Assembly: GCA_001897855.1 (NCBI GenBank)
Contig: MKUO01000017.1
Location: forward strand, 1-64,000
DNA: 64,000 nucleotides
DNA from: Bacteroidetes bacterium 43-93
GTDB lineage: Bacteria; Bacteroidota; Bacteroidia; Chitinophagales; Chitinophagaceae
Reading direction: 5' to 3'
Shown here: positions 51,101-59,522 of the stretch, piece by piece
Layout of the letters: the number at the start of each line of letters is the position of its first letter
Position numbering within the stretch: the first letter of the stretch is position 1
Notes under the pieces: model-generated
What the model was told of the DNA's origin: nothing
Database searches by the model: none
Seen by the model: only the letters and a program-made list of their open reading frames with translations
Program-made: the position numbers and the translations under genes

Positions 51101-51768
51101 TTTCTATAGCGTGTATCCAGATCGGCCTTGATACGCAGGTATGCCATTATTGAAATAAGAATGGATAAGATAGCAGCAACCAGTACTAATATAGGTGTGA
51201 ATACTATGAATGTCTTTTGCTCATCTTCCCTCATCCGCAATAACCTTCTCTCCTCATTCTGTATTTGTTGTAAGAGGTTAATAAAGTCATCCATGATCGC
51301 TTTCCCACGGGCTATCTCAGCGTTGTCTGTGAAAATAGTGGCTCTGTCTGCCGGGCTTTTATCCGTAGCGGCTTGCAGCAATTTATCAAACTGCCTGAAG
51401 CGCTCATCTATAATAACTTTTATTTTCTTCAGGTTATTTTGCTGTAATGCATTATCCCGGGTCAACTCCCGTAGTTTCTCGTAACTAATAAGTGCCTTTT
51501 GATAACTGCCATTATAGCCGCTTAAAAACGCCGCATTATTAGAGATCAGGTATCCACGCTGATTATTTTCTGCAGTCTTGACAATATTACCCAGGTTACT
51601 GCCTTCAGAAATCACCTGGTTTGTATGGTTTACCCATTTTGAAGTGTCAATAAGCCGCTGATTGCTATAAAACGAAGCACCGGAACTGACCAACAAAATA
51701 AAGATGGAAACGGCAAATACAAATTGCAATTGCCGGGTAATGGAATTTTGGATTTTGCTATTTGGCAT
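48151..51768 (-). CDS. Hybrid sensor histidine kinase with three receiver domains
   Basis: A 1205-residue inner-membrane protein. In order: a transmembrane helix (about 14-35), a periplasmic CHASE3 domain (about 36-185), a second helix (about 187-213), HAMP (about 215-285), GAF (about 300-450), a long Gln/Glu coiled coil (about 455-535), HisKA with phospho-His547 in MSHELRTPLNS, an ATPase domain with KFTTNGG, DTGIGI and GGTGLGL, and three receiver domains (about 820-935, 955-1065, 1080-1200). The middle receiver starts VLIVEENPKHAK and has its acceptor in CVILDMGIP. The layout is known from Bacteroidota stress-type kinases. It is the second gene of the operon. Confidence 0.93.
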   Translation of the reverse strand: MPNSKIQNSITRQLQFVFAVSIFILLVSSGASFYSNQRLIDTSKWVNHTNQVISEGSNLGNIVKTAENNQRGYLISNNAAFLSGYNGSYQKALISYEKLRELTRDNALQQNNLKKIKVIIDERFRQFDKLLQAATDKSPADRATIFTDNAEIARGKAIMDDFINLLQQIQNEERRLLRMREDEQKTFIVFTPILVLVAAILSILISIMAYLRIKADLDTRYRKQLEDEAQYKETITRIATMQGVTKQLADGNFAARSHDKKDDELGLISRALNEMAAALQANFNELQARNWLQAGSMEISAAMRGERYVKNIASKVMSSIAGHLATPLGTVYVVDQDMKLRYSGGYGVANVPEEIKIGDGLIGQAITDKKMIILENVPDNYIKVSSSLGNIKPAQLIILPLVYGHDVIGVIEVAMLRSATELELQYLNNNAEAIAIAMNGAINYDRMLNLLEETQAQAEELQAQHNELESINTELEAQSEKLQASEEELKVQQEELQEANVELEERSRLLEESYQRIAEQNVEVKRKADELELTTRYKSEFLANMSHELRTPLNSILLLGRLLAENSEQNLSTDQVEYAKVILSSGNGLLTLIDEILDLSKIEAGKMSLEFDKVSIDEVGNDMKALFEPVAKDKGLTFEFTQEKDIPKIIETDKLRLEQVIKNLISNALKFTTNGGVFINVCNNPRYENAICLSVRDTGIGIPQEKQNMIFEAFQQADGSTRRKYGGTGLGLSISKELIKLLGGNIELKSQPGEGSTFTICLPVKRQMVQQGGLPEIPQESNEIPAVAESTTPRYISETIPENIPDDRNNIQENDNVVLIVEDDVNFARSLLDYSRSRNYKGIVAVRGDEGVELARQYLPAGILLDIQLPVMSGWDVMEVLKKDPATRHIPVHVMSSYEVKRESLVKGAVDFINKPFAFEKMQEVFKKIEHALNNESKHVLIVEENPKHAKALAYFLETCNINSEIKHNVVDGVEALKNNVQCVILDMGIPDQKAYDTLEELKKDANLENLPIIIFTGKSLSFSEEQRIKQYADSVVLKTAHSYQRILDEVSIFLHLMQESKAKVAQKSYKKLGALNDVLVNKTVLVVDDDVRNIFSLTKALEKLNMQVVTAVDGKEAMAKLHEHNNIDLVLLDMMMPEMDGYETATAIRQNKKWKDLPVIAVTAKAMVGDREKCIQAGASDYISKPVDIDQLLSLLRVWLYERV

Positions 51769-51782
51769 AAGAGGCTGTATGG

Positions 51783-53366
51783 TTAATTTGGAATATTGGT
51801 TTGGTGAACAGGCAGTATTATAATAAACTCCGTTCCCTGGTTTTCTTTACTTTCTACGTGTATGCTGCCATTGTGTTTCTCTACAATCTTTTTGACGATG
51901 GCAAGCCCGATGCCATTGCCTTCATATTCTTCCTTACCGTGTAAGCGCTGAAATATGGTAAATATTTTATCTGAAAACGTGGAATTGAAACCAATACCAT
52001 TATCTGACAACAGAATGCGACAGTACGGGCCTTTTTCTGTCGGCAATGCATCCAACGTATCCGCCTCGACTCTTTCAGCAGCAATGGTAATTTGCGGTGG
52101 GACACCCTCGCGGGAAAATTTGAGGGAATTGCTGATGAGGTTTTGAAATACCTGCCTCATTTGACCGGGTATCGCATCAATTATCGGTATAGATGTAATG
52201 TCTATCGTAGCCCTTTTTTCTTCAATGATCAGTTCCAGATCGGGTAAAATGTCGGCGATGATGTCGTTCAGGTTAACGGGCTGATAAAAGGATTCTTTCG
52301 ACAAGCGGGAGTAATCTAACAGATCATTGATAAGATTGCCCATGCGGCGTGAGGATTTAATGATCCGCGACAGGTGGTCCTGTAAATCCGGATCCTTATC
52401 TTCATACTTATCTTTGAGAATAGAACTAAAAATCTGCACCTTACGCAATGGTTCCTTCAGATCATGAGATGCCACATAGGCAAACTGTTGTAACTCATGA
52501 TTGCTGGATTCCAGTTCCTTATTCTTAGACATTAGTTCCCTGGTCCGTTCGTTGATCTTGTTCTCCAGGTATTCATTCGCCGATTTTTGTTCATGGATAT
52601 CTGTAAACGTCCCTACCCACTTAACTATAGAAGCCCGTTGCCTTATGGGCATCAACTTCAGCAGATGATAACGATACTCGTTATTGGCAATATTGCGGAT
52701 ACGCACCTCGCAAACCAAAGGCTTACCTAACTGTATTGATTCTTTCCATTTATCATATATCCACGCATCCTGCTCATGGATCTGTGGAAGTTTGCCTGCT
52801 TCATTTGAATACAGGAACCAATATTCATTTACAAACTCTATAGAGCCGTCGGGCTTTAAGGTAAATGCTGCCTGTGGAATCACCTCGAGGATGGATCGCA
52901 ATTCCTCGACTTTTGCATTCAAAGACTCCTCCGCACGAGTTCTTACCTCTACCTCTTTTTTTAGTTCGATGTGTATTTTATTCAATTCCCTGTTCTGCTC
53001 ATATAACCTGTCCAGTGTTTTTACCTTGAGCATGAAGATATCCGGATCTACGGGCTTGGTTACATAATCGACCCCGCCGGAAGTATAACCTTTGGCAATA
53101 AACTTTTTATCGGTATTTACGGCAGAAAGAAAAATGATTGGTATATCCTTCGCCTTGCTGTAGCCTGAAATAGCATCTGCTACTTCAAAACCATCCATAC
53201 CGGGCATCTGGACATCCAGAATAATAAGAGAATAGTCGTTATTCTTCAGTATTTTTTTTAATGCATCCTCTCCTGATTCTGCTGTATCTACATTAAATCC
53301 ATTCAGTTCGAGCGTGCGCTTTAAAGAGAAAATATTTTCGGGTTTATCATCGACAATTAATATCAT
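51783..53366 (-). CDS. Receiver-PAS-histidine kinase
   Basis: A 527-residue soluble protein: an N-terminal receiver (acidic pair in MILIVDDKPENIFSL, acceptor Asp in LIILDVQMPGMDGFEV), a PAS domain (about 150-265; SIEFVNEYWFLYSNEAG), a HisKA domain with phospho-His301 in YVASHDLKEPLRKV, and an ATPase domain (NLISNSLKFSREG, LSDNGIGFN, GNGIGLAIVKKIVEKHNG). It resembles phytochrome-type kinases of cyanobacterial style in the HisKA part. It is the first gene of the operon, 14 bases before the hybrid kinase, and could receive phosphate from it. Confidence 0.93.
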   Translation of the reverse strand: MILIVDDKPENIFSLKRTLELNGFNVDTAESGEDALKKILKNNDYSLIILDVQMPGMDGFEVADAISGYSKAKDIPIIFLSAVNTDKKFIAKGYTSGGVDYVTKPVDPDIFMLKVKTLDRLYEQNRELNKIHIELKKEVEVRTRAEESLNAKVEELRSILEVIPQAAFTLKPDGSIEFVNEYWFLYSNEAGKLPQIHEQDAWIYDKWKESIQLGKPLVCEVRIRNIANNEYRYHLLKLMPIRQRASIVKWVGTFTDIHEQKSANEYLENKINERTRELMSKNKELESSNHELQQFAYVASHDLKEPLRKVQIFSSILKDKYEDKDPDLQDHLSRIIKSSRRMGNLINDLLDYSRLSKESFYQPVNLNDIIADILPDLELIIEEKRATIDITSIPIIDAIPGQMRQVFQNLISNSLKFSREGVPPQITIAAERVEADTLDALPTEKGPYCRILLSDNGIGFNSTFSDKIFTIFQRLHGKEEYEGNGIGLAIVKKIVEKHNGSIHVESKENQGTEFIIILPVHQTNIPN

Positions 53367-53443
53367 GATAGTTAATGTCCTATGTATATTTAAAGGTTAC
53401 AAAAATCCACTAAATGGCAAAGCCTTAAAAAATCATGCCAACA

Positions 53444-53451
53444 CAAAAATA
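53444..53451 (-). promoter_or_regulatory. Bacteroidota -7 element for the signalling operon
   Basis: The minus strand reads TATTTTTG, an exact TAnnTTTG match, between the KTSC gene end (53461) and the start of the first kinase gene (53366). The leader would be about 70 bases. Confidence 0.45.
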
Positions 53452-53460
53452 TATTGCCGG

Positions 53461-53661
53461 CTATGCGTCTACACGGACAAACTCGTACTTGTCTTTGATA
53501 AACTCGTTGAAATAAATTCCCTTTGATTTGGCCGCCTTCATCTTCTCATATACTTTAGCCGGAACATGCAGATATTCATAAACAGTATCAGAAACGAATA
53601 CAATGGTTAGCCTTTGCTTATCTTCATTATAATGATATGACCTTATAACAGACGATGGCAT
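53461..53661 (-). CDS. KTSC domain protein
   Basis: A 66-residue protein of the KTSC family: SSVIRSYHYNEDKQRLTIVFVSDTVYEYLHVPAKVYEKMKAAKSKGIYFNEFIKDKYEFVRV. The family is named for a K-T-S-C-type motif; here the equivalent position reads KSKG, so the Cys is absent. The fold is small and beta-rich; relatives occur alone or fused to lysyl-tRNA synthetase-like or phage proteins, and the function is unknown. It starts 6 bases after the stop of the membrane-protein gene before it. Confidence 0.82.
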   Translation of the reverse strand: MPSSVIRSYHYNEDKQRLTIVFVSDTVYEYLHVPAKVYEKMKAAKSKGIYFNEFIKDKYEFVRVDA

Positions 53662-53667
53662 AATGCT

Positions 53668-54072
53668 TCATTTTACTTCTCCCTGCTCCACTTTTTCTTC
53701 CAGCTTTTCCGCAATTTCATTTTCGATACGCTCGTGCTTAACATTCAGGCGTATCAAAACATATAAACTCATATAGGTATTGGCAACCCACACAAGTGCA
53801 AAACCGGCAATAATATAACCCCGCCAGTCATCCAGCAAAAGTTTAAAATTGGTAAGCAACAGGAATGCGATAGTAACATAATGGCTAAAACAATATTCGC
53901 AGGTAAACAGGTAAAAAAACTTCCGTGCGAATAGTGTTTTACAATCTGTGCTACGGGCCTTGCAATAGGTAACCAGTTCGCTGAAAATAGCCTCATGCGT
54001 AACCGTCCACGCAATACAAGCTATAGGAATAGCCAGCAAAAACAACCATGCGGTCTGCATCCCTAAACTCAT
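53668..54072 (-). CDS. Membrane protein of unknown function with CxxC motif
   Basis: A 134-residue protein with three hydrophobic segments (AWLFLLAIPIACIAW; YVTIAFLLLTNFKLLL; YIIAGFALVWVANTYMSLYVLI). Between the first two lies a Cys-rich loop, YCKARSTDCKTLFARKFFYLFTCEYCFSHY, with a CxxC pair followed by His. The pattern recalls DUF1360-like membrane proteins, but I cannot assign it firmly. The tail is charged and helical (HERIENEIAEKLEEKVEQGEVK). It starts 2 bases after the stop of the gene before it. Confidence 0.7.
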   Translation of the reverse strand: MSLGMQTAWLFLLAIPIACIAWTVTHEAIFSELVTYCKARSTDCKTLFARKFFYLFTCEYCFSHYVTIAFLLLTNFKLLLDDWRGYIIAGFALVWVANTYMSLYVLIRLNVKHERIENEIAEKLEEKVEQGEVK

Positions 54073-54074
54073 AG

Positions 54075-54374
54075 TTAACTTTTAATCAGAGAATATTTAA
54101 TAAATGATTGTAATGCACGAAGTATCCGCTTCCGGAATAATAATGTCAATAAAAACAGCAAAAGATAAGCTATCATCAATACCGCATACACATCTATATA
54201 ATCGAGTAAAACGCCAAAAAGAACAATACTTAATGAAATATTGAGCATTACAAAGACACTCGCCGCTAATAGAAAATAAAACACGTATACAGACGCCCCT
54301 GATTCGGACACAGCCACTTTATGGAACAATGTATCCTTCCCGCGATAAAAAAAACGCTTCAACTTCATTAACAT
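54075..54374 (-). CDS. Small membrane protein of unknown function
   Basis: A 99-residue protein. A basic N-terminus (MLMKLKRFFYRGKDTLFHKV) is followed by two long hydrophobic segments (VFYFLLAASVFVMLNISLSIVLFGVLL and VYAVLMIAYLLLFLLTLLF) and a basic tail (RKRILRALQSFIKYSLIKS). I do not recognise the family. It is the first gene of a three-gene operon ending with the KTSC gene and is divergent from tamB with 93 bases between. Confidence 0.7.
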   Translation of the reverse strand: MLMKLKRFFYRGKDTLFHKVAVSESGASVYVFYFLLAASVFVMLNISLSIVLFGVLLDYIDVYAVLMIAYLLLFLLTLLFRKRILRALQSFIKYSLIKS

Positions 54375-54407
54375 AGCGAACGATTTATATTTTTAGACAT
54401 AAAATTT

Positions 54408-54447
54408 CGTACCGTCATCAACATAAAAGCCTGCGGTACGGTTTTTT
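54408..54447 (+). promoter_or_regulatory. Terminator-like hairpin in the tamB leader
   Basis: CGTACCG (54408-54414) pairs with CGGTACG (54434-54440) across a 19-base loop and is followed by G and six T. It lies 21-60 bases before the tamB start. It could be an attenuator in the leader or an operator dyad in the divergent region. The loop is long, so its stability is uncertain. Confidence 0.35.
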
Positions 54448-54467
54448 ATATCACCATAAGACATCGC

Positions 54468-57400
54468 ATGCGCAAAGTTTTACGTATATTCCTATATATC
54501 ATCAGTGGCATTTTTGCTCTGCTATTGATCGTGGTCATCTGGTTAAATACCATGCCCGGCAAACGATTTGTTAAGAATAAGATCGTTGCATTTTTACATA
54601 ATAAGCTAAAAACCGAAGTACATATTGGGGAACTGGGCTATGGCCTGCCCAAATTTGTAAACCTGAAAGACGTGCTCTTTCGCGACCAGGCAAACGACAC
54701 ACTGCTATATGCGGGTAACCTGCAGGTGGATATAAACATGCTGAAATTGATCAGTGGTAAGGTAGATGTACAACAACTGACCCTGGAGAAAATACACTCG
54801 CATGTGTATCGCATAGCACCCGACACTAATTTCAATTTCACTTATATCATCAAAGCCTTTGCGGGAAATGATAAAAAGAAAACGACAGATAAGCCCAAAG
54901 ACACCAGCAAGTCCTCCCTATCCATTAGCGTAAAAAAGGTTTTACTAAACGATATACATGCAAGATTTGACGATGCAACGGGCGGCACAAGGCTGGCAGT
55001 AAACCTTGACCACCTGGAACTGGGCATGAGAAAGATAGACCTGGACGAAATGAATTTCCATGTAAGAAAGCTGGAAGTCGCAGGATTACAAACCACCTTC
55101 TACCAGGACACATCTTATTTGCCACCAAAGCCCGATACTTCCACCACCCCAACGCAGTTTAAGCTTACGGCCGATGATGTGAACCTAAAGAACATCGCAT
55201 TTACCTATGGAAATACAGTTAGCAAATTTCTTTTCAACATTTCGCTTGGCAATCTGAAAACCAAAGCGAAAAACTTTGACCTGGCAAGGCAAAAAGTAGT
55301 TGTTGACAATTTTGAACTTGGCAACACCAATGTGAAGATAATGATGGGTAAACATTCGCCCGTGCCGGAAAAAGCAAAGGTAATAGTAGATACATTACCG
55401 CAGTCGTATTGGCATGTGACCGTAAACACACTGAACCTGGGCAATGTGAACTTTGTGATGGATGATGAGAACAAGCCCCGCCAGCAATATGGCATGGACT
55501 ATGCACATCTTGATGTGCAACAGCTTAACCTGAGATCAAAAAATATTTTATATACCGGTGATTCTATCGGCGGTAACATTCAGCACCTTGCAGTACGGGA
55601 AAAAAGCGGGCTTGACCTGCAGGAATTAAGAACCCGGTTTATTTATCATCCGCAAGGCGCAACGCTGAACGACCTATATCTCCAGACACCTAATACGGTA
55701 TTGCAAAATTACCTCGCTGTGGCTTATCCATCGCTTGATAGCCTGAAAACGCAGATGCAACGGATGCAGATAAATACAAACCTGCGCAATAGTATGGTAG
55801 GACTGTACGATGTATTGCTATTTGTTCCGGATCTGCGTAAACAGGAATTTTTCAACAAGCACAGGAACGAAAAAATGAAGCTGGAAGCCGTTTTGAAAGG
55901 TTATTTGGCAGACCTAAACATAAACAACTTTTACGTAGCGGGATTACATAATACCATCATACACATTAACGGGAAGCTTGGCGGACTGCCGGACGCTCAA
56001 AAGATAAACTATGCCTTAAATGTTCAAAGAATTCAATCTTCGAATGCAGACCTTACCACGCTGCTTCCATTAAGCGTACGTCAACAGATACAGATCCCTG
56101 CAAGCTTTAACCTCATAGGCAAAGTGAGTGGTACCGTAAAAGATTACAATACTAATCTTGTAATGACCAGCACAGACGGTGCCGCTACATTGAAAGGCTA
56201 TGTGCATATGTCGCCCGGAAAAGGCAGGGAAAAGTATGACCTTTATGTAAACACCAAACAGCTAAATGTAGGCAGGATATTGCGAAAAGACAGCCTGGTA
56301 GGCGCGATAACAACAGTTATTACCGCCAAGGGACAAAGTTTTGACATCAATACTATGAATGCCATGCTGCAGGGGGATATTTACGCAGCAACATTAATGG
56401 GTTACAACTACCAGGATATAAACTTTCATGGAAACATTGCCCAAAAACTAGGCGAACTGAAACTGATATCTGCAGACCCTAATGCCGTGCTACAGTTAAT
56501 GGCCAATGCCGACCTAAGGCAAAAAGACCCTGCTATAGTTGCCAAATTGAATATTGACAGCGCAGACCTGCAGGCGTTGAAACTATACAAAGATCCATTG
56601 CGCATACGCGCGGCTATAGATGCGAATATTCCAAAACTGAATGCTGATTATCCCGAAGGAGACGTAACCATCAATAAACCACTAATGACTACGGCTACAG
56701 AGCGCTATTTCCTCGATACGCTGCTTATCAGCTCGCATCCCTCGGGAGATAGCCAGCATATCGTTATCAATGCCGAAGCACTAAATGCAATAGTAACCGG
56801 GCAGATACCGTTATCTCAAATAGGCAATGTGATACAGGAGCACATTAGCAGACATTACAATATAAGCGGTGATTCTACCACGAAACCGAAACAAAAAACA
56901 CCTGCCAACTATAACCTGGCGCTGGATGCTACCATTACAGACAAGCCGCTGCTGCATGTTGTAATGCCGGGTTTACAATCGATGGACACAATAGGCATTC
57001 ATGCCACTGTTGACCCAAACAACCTATACCTTGCTGCTGATGCACCACACATTGTATACAATAACAATTCCATAGACAGCGCGAGGATAAGAGTAAACGG
57101 GGCTGATTCGGCACTGACCTATACAGCATCGGTAGAGCGTGTATCTATGCCCAGCCTGCAACTGTGGTACACTAACGCGAGCGGCAGGCTGCAGGGGCAG
57201 GAAATAACTGCGAACGTAAGTATTGCAGACTCAGTACGCAAGCAACGTTTTGCACTAAATGCCTCCCTTTTGCAGAAGCCTAACGAACAGGAATTGCAAC
57301 TACGCGATGGCCTGGTATTAAACTATAAAACATGGCAGGTATCGCAGCCCAACAAAATAGTATTTAGCAAAGAAGGTTTCTATGCACAAAACTTTGGATT

Positions 57401-59519
57401 CAGTAATGGCAATGAGTCTATCAATATCAACAGCACGGCGCAAAACGCAAATGCGCCATTGAACCTCAATATCAACAACTTCCTGATCTCGAACATTACC
57501 GAGATCGTGCAGAAAGACACCTTGCTGGCAAACGGTATATTAAATACCAAACTGGTGGCAGAAAACCTGAATACTAACCCTCAGGCAAAGGGCAGCCTGC
57601 AGATACAGGACCTCTCCGTGAAAAATGATACTATCGGCAACCTGGATGTTCAATTAACAGATGCATCTGCAAATGAGATCACTGCGAAAATAATAGTTAA
57701 CGGGCGCGGCAATGACATAGCCGTAAATGGCAGCTATTATCCTAAACCTGTCAATAACAACAGCTTTGACCTGCGGGTGCTGATCAACTCACTCAACCTG
57801 CGCAGCATGGAGGGATTGACCGCGAACCAAATAAAAAATAGCACAGGAAATATTAAAGGAGACCTTACCGTAAAAGGCACTGCGAGCGCACCTAATGTGA
57901 ATGGATCTATACAAACGGATAACCTTACCACTACAGTGACCATGCTTGGCACCCCTTATAAGATGCCGCATGAAAAGATCATTTTGTCTTCGGAGGGAAT
58001 AGAGTTTGACAACTTCAATATTATTGATACAATAGGTAATAAGGCTACTATTGACGGAGGTATCCGCACCCGCGACTATCGCAATATGGACCTGGATATG
58101 CACGTGCGTGCAAGGAAATGGCAGGCGTTGAATTCGACCCCTAAAGACAATAAGCTGTTTTATGGAAGACTGGTGCTTAGCACCGACCTGAACCTGAAGG
58201 GCACACCGCAAGCACCTGTTCTTGACGGCACTTTAAAGATACATGACACCACTAAGCTGACCGTGGTAATACCACAAACGCAACCCGGTGTAGAAGAACG
58301 TAAGGGCATAGTAGAATTTGTAGATATGCAGCATCCGGAAATGAATTCCATGCTGTTGCCTAAAGACACTATGCCAAAACTGGCGATGCGTACGGGTGCC
58401 AAACTGGATGTAAACGTGGGCATTGAAAAGAATGCAGAATTCAATGTGATCATAGACCAGGCTACGGGAGACTTCCTGCGCGTGCGTGGCGAAGCTGCAT
58501 TGAATACGGCAGTTAACCCCGACGGTACTATTGGCCTTACAGGTACTTACGAATTGAAAAGCGGATCCTATGAATTGAACTATAATTTAATCAAGCGCCG
58601 CTTTAATATCCAGAATGGAAGTACCATCACCTTTACCGGTGATCCGTTACGGGCGCAGGTAGATATTACAGCGGTATATACAGCAAATGTACCCCCATAC
58701 GACCTTGTAGAAAAACAAGTATCGGACCCTGCACAGCTTAATTATTATAAACAAAGACTGCCATTTGATGTACAACTGAAATTGAATGGCCCGTTGATGA
58801 AACCAGCTATTGCTTTTGATGTGGTATTGCCGGAAGAAAAGAAATATCGGGTAAGCTCAGATGTGCTCACCCTGGTACAGGGCAAGCTGGCTGAGATGCG
58901 GAACAACCCTTCTGAATTGAACAAGCAGGTTTTTGCACTATTGCTACTAAACAGGTTCGTATCTGATAATCCGTTTGAATCGGGGGCCGGTGGTACCAGT
59001 GCAGAATTCATAGCACGCCAGAGTGCCAGCCGTTTCCTGAGTGAGCAACTGAACCAATATGCCAGCCAATTGATCAATGGTTTTGAACTGAATGTGGACC
59101 TGGAGAGTACTGAAGACTATACTACAGGGGAAAAGCGCAACCAAACTAACCTTAATGTATCTGCATCTAAAAGATTGCTCAACGACCGCCTGACGGTAAC
59201 TGTAGGTAATGATTTCGGCATAGAGGGCCAGAATCAGAACACCAACCAAAACAGCAGCCTGGTGCCGGGCAACCTTGCGGCAGACTATCAATTAACGCAG
59301 GACGGGCGGTATATGGTACGCATCTACCGCAGGGATGAACTGCAGGACATTGTAGAAGGCTATGTAGTAGAAACGGGGGTTAGCTTTATTGTAACCGTTG
59401 AATACAACAAATTCAAAAACCTATTTATCAGTAAAAAGAAACGGAAGGAACTAAGACAAAGAAGAAGAGAACAGGAAATGGACGATAACGATAACAAAAC
59501 AAAAGGCGCTGCGAATTAA
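54468..59519 (+). CDS. tamB: TamB translocation and assembly module protein
   Basis: A 1683-residue envelope protein with one N-terminal membrane anchor (IFLYIISGIFALLLIVVIWL, about residues 7-27) and a very long periplasmic part of repeating beta strands, an AsmA/VPS13-like groove. The C-terminal TamB domain (about residues 1230-1640) has the conserved motifs KGTPQAPVLDGTLKI, DVNVGIEKNAEFNVIIDQATGDFLRVRGEAALN and LLNRFVSD. TamB works with an Omp85 partner in outer-membrane protein or lipid transport. The partner gene, tamL, follows with a 3-base gap. The C-terminal end is charged (KKRKELRQRRREQEMDDND). Confidence 0.93.
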   Translation: MRKVLRIFLYIISGIFALLLIVVIWLNTMPGKRFVKNKIVAFLHNKLKTEVHIGELGYGLPKFVNLKDVLFRDQANDTLLYAGNLQVDINMLKLISGKVDVQQLTLEKIHSHVYRIAPDTNFNFTYIIKAFAGNDKKKTTDKPKDTSKSSLSISVKKVLLNDIHARFDDATGGTRLAVNLDHLELGMRKIDLDEMNFHVRKLEVAGLQTTFYQDTSYLPPKPDTSTTPTQFKLTADDVNLKNIAFTYGNTVSKFLFNISLGNLKTKAKNFDLARQKVVVDNFELGNTNVKIMMGKHSPVPEKAKVIVDTLPQSYWHVTVNTLNLGNVNFVMDDENKPRQQYGMDYAHLDVQQLNLRSKNILYTGDSIGGNIQHLAVREKSGLDLQELRTRFIYHPQGATLNDLYLQTPNTVLQNYLAVAYPSLDSLKTQMQRMQINTNLRNSMVGLYDVLLFVPDLRKQEFFNKHRNEKMKLEAVLKGYLADLNINNFYVAGLHNTIIHINGKLGGLPDAQKINYALNVQRIQSSNADLTTLLPLSVRQQIQIPASFNLIGKVSGTVKDYNTNLVMTSTDGAATLKGYVHMSPGKGREKYDLYVNTKQLNVGRILRKDSLVGAITTVITAKGQSFDINTMNAMLQGDIYAATLMGYNYQDINFHGNIAQKLGELKLISADPNAVLQLMANADLRQKDPAIVAKLNIDSADLQALKLYKDPLRIRAAIDANIPKLNADYPEGDVTINKPLMTTATERYFLDTLLISSHPSGDSQHIVINAEALNAIVTGQIPLSQIGNVIQEHISRHYNISGDSTTKPKQKTPANYNLALDATITDKPLLHVVMPGLQSMDTIGIHATVDPNNLYLAADAPHIVYNNNSIDSARIRVNGADSALTYTASVERVSMPSLQLWYTNASGRLQGQEITANVSIADSVRKQRFALNASLLQKPNEQELQLRDGLVLNYKTWQVSQPNKIVFSKEGFYAQNFGFSNGNESININSTAQNANAPLNLNINNFLISNITEIVQKDTLLANGILNTKLVAENLNTNPQAKGSLQIQDLSVKNDTIGNLDVQLTDASANEITAKIIVNGRGNDIAVNGSYYPKPVNNNSFDLRVLINSLNLRSMEGLTANQIKNSTGNIKGDLTVKGTASAPNVNGSIQTDNLTTTVTMLGTPYKMPHEKIILSSEGIEFDNFNIIDTIGNKATIDGGIRTRDYRNMDLDMHVRARKWQALNSTPKDNKLFYGRLVLSTDLNLKGTPQAPVLDGTLKIHDTTKLTVVIPQTQPGVEERKGIVEFVDMQHPEMNSMLLPKDTMPKLAMRTGAKLDVNVGIEKNAEFNVIIDQATGDFLRVRGEAALNTAVNPDGTIGLTGTYELKSGSYELNYNLIKRRFNIQNGSTITFTGDPLRAQVDITAVYTANVPPYDLVEKQVSDPAQLNYYKQRLPFDVQLKLNGPLMKPAIAFDVVLPEEKKYRVSSDVLTLVQGKLAEMRNNPSELNKQVFALLLLNRFVSDNPFESGAGGTSAEFIARQSASRFLSEQLNQYASQLINGFELNVDLESTEDYTTGEKRNQTNLNVSASKRLLNDRLTVTVGNDFGIEGQNQNTNQNSSLVPGNLAADYQLTQDGRYMVRIYRRDELQDIVEGYVVETGVSFIVTVEYNKFKNLFISKKKRKELRQRRREQEMDDNDNKTKGAAN

Positions 59520-59522
59520 TTT

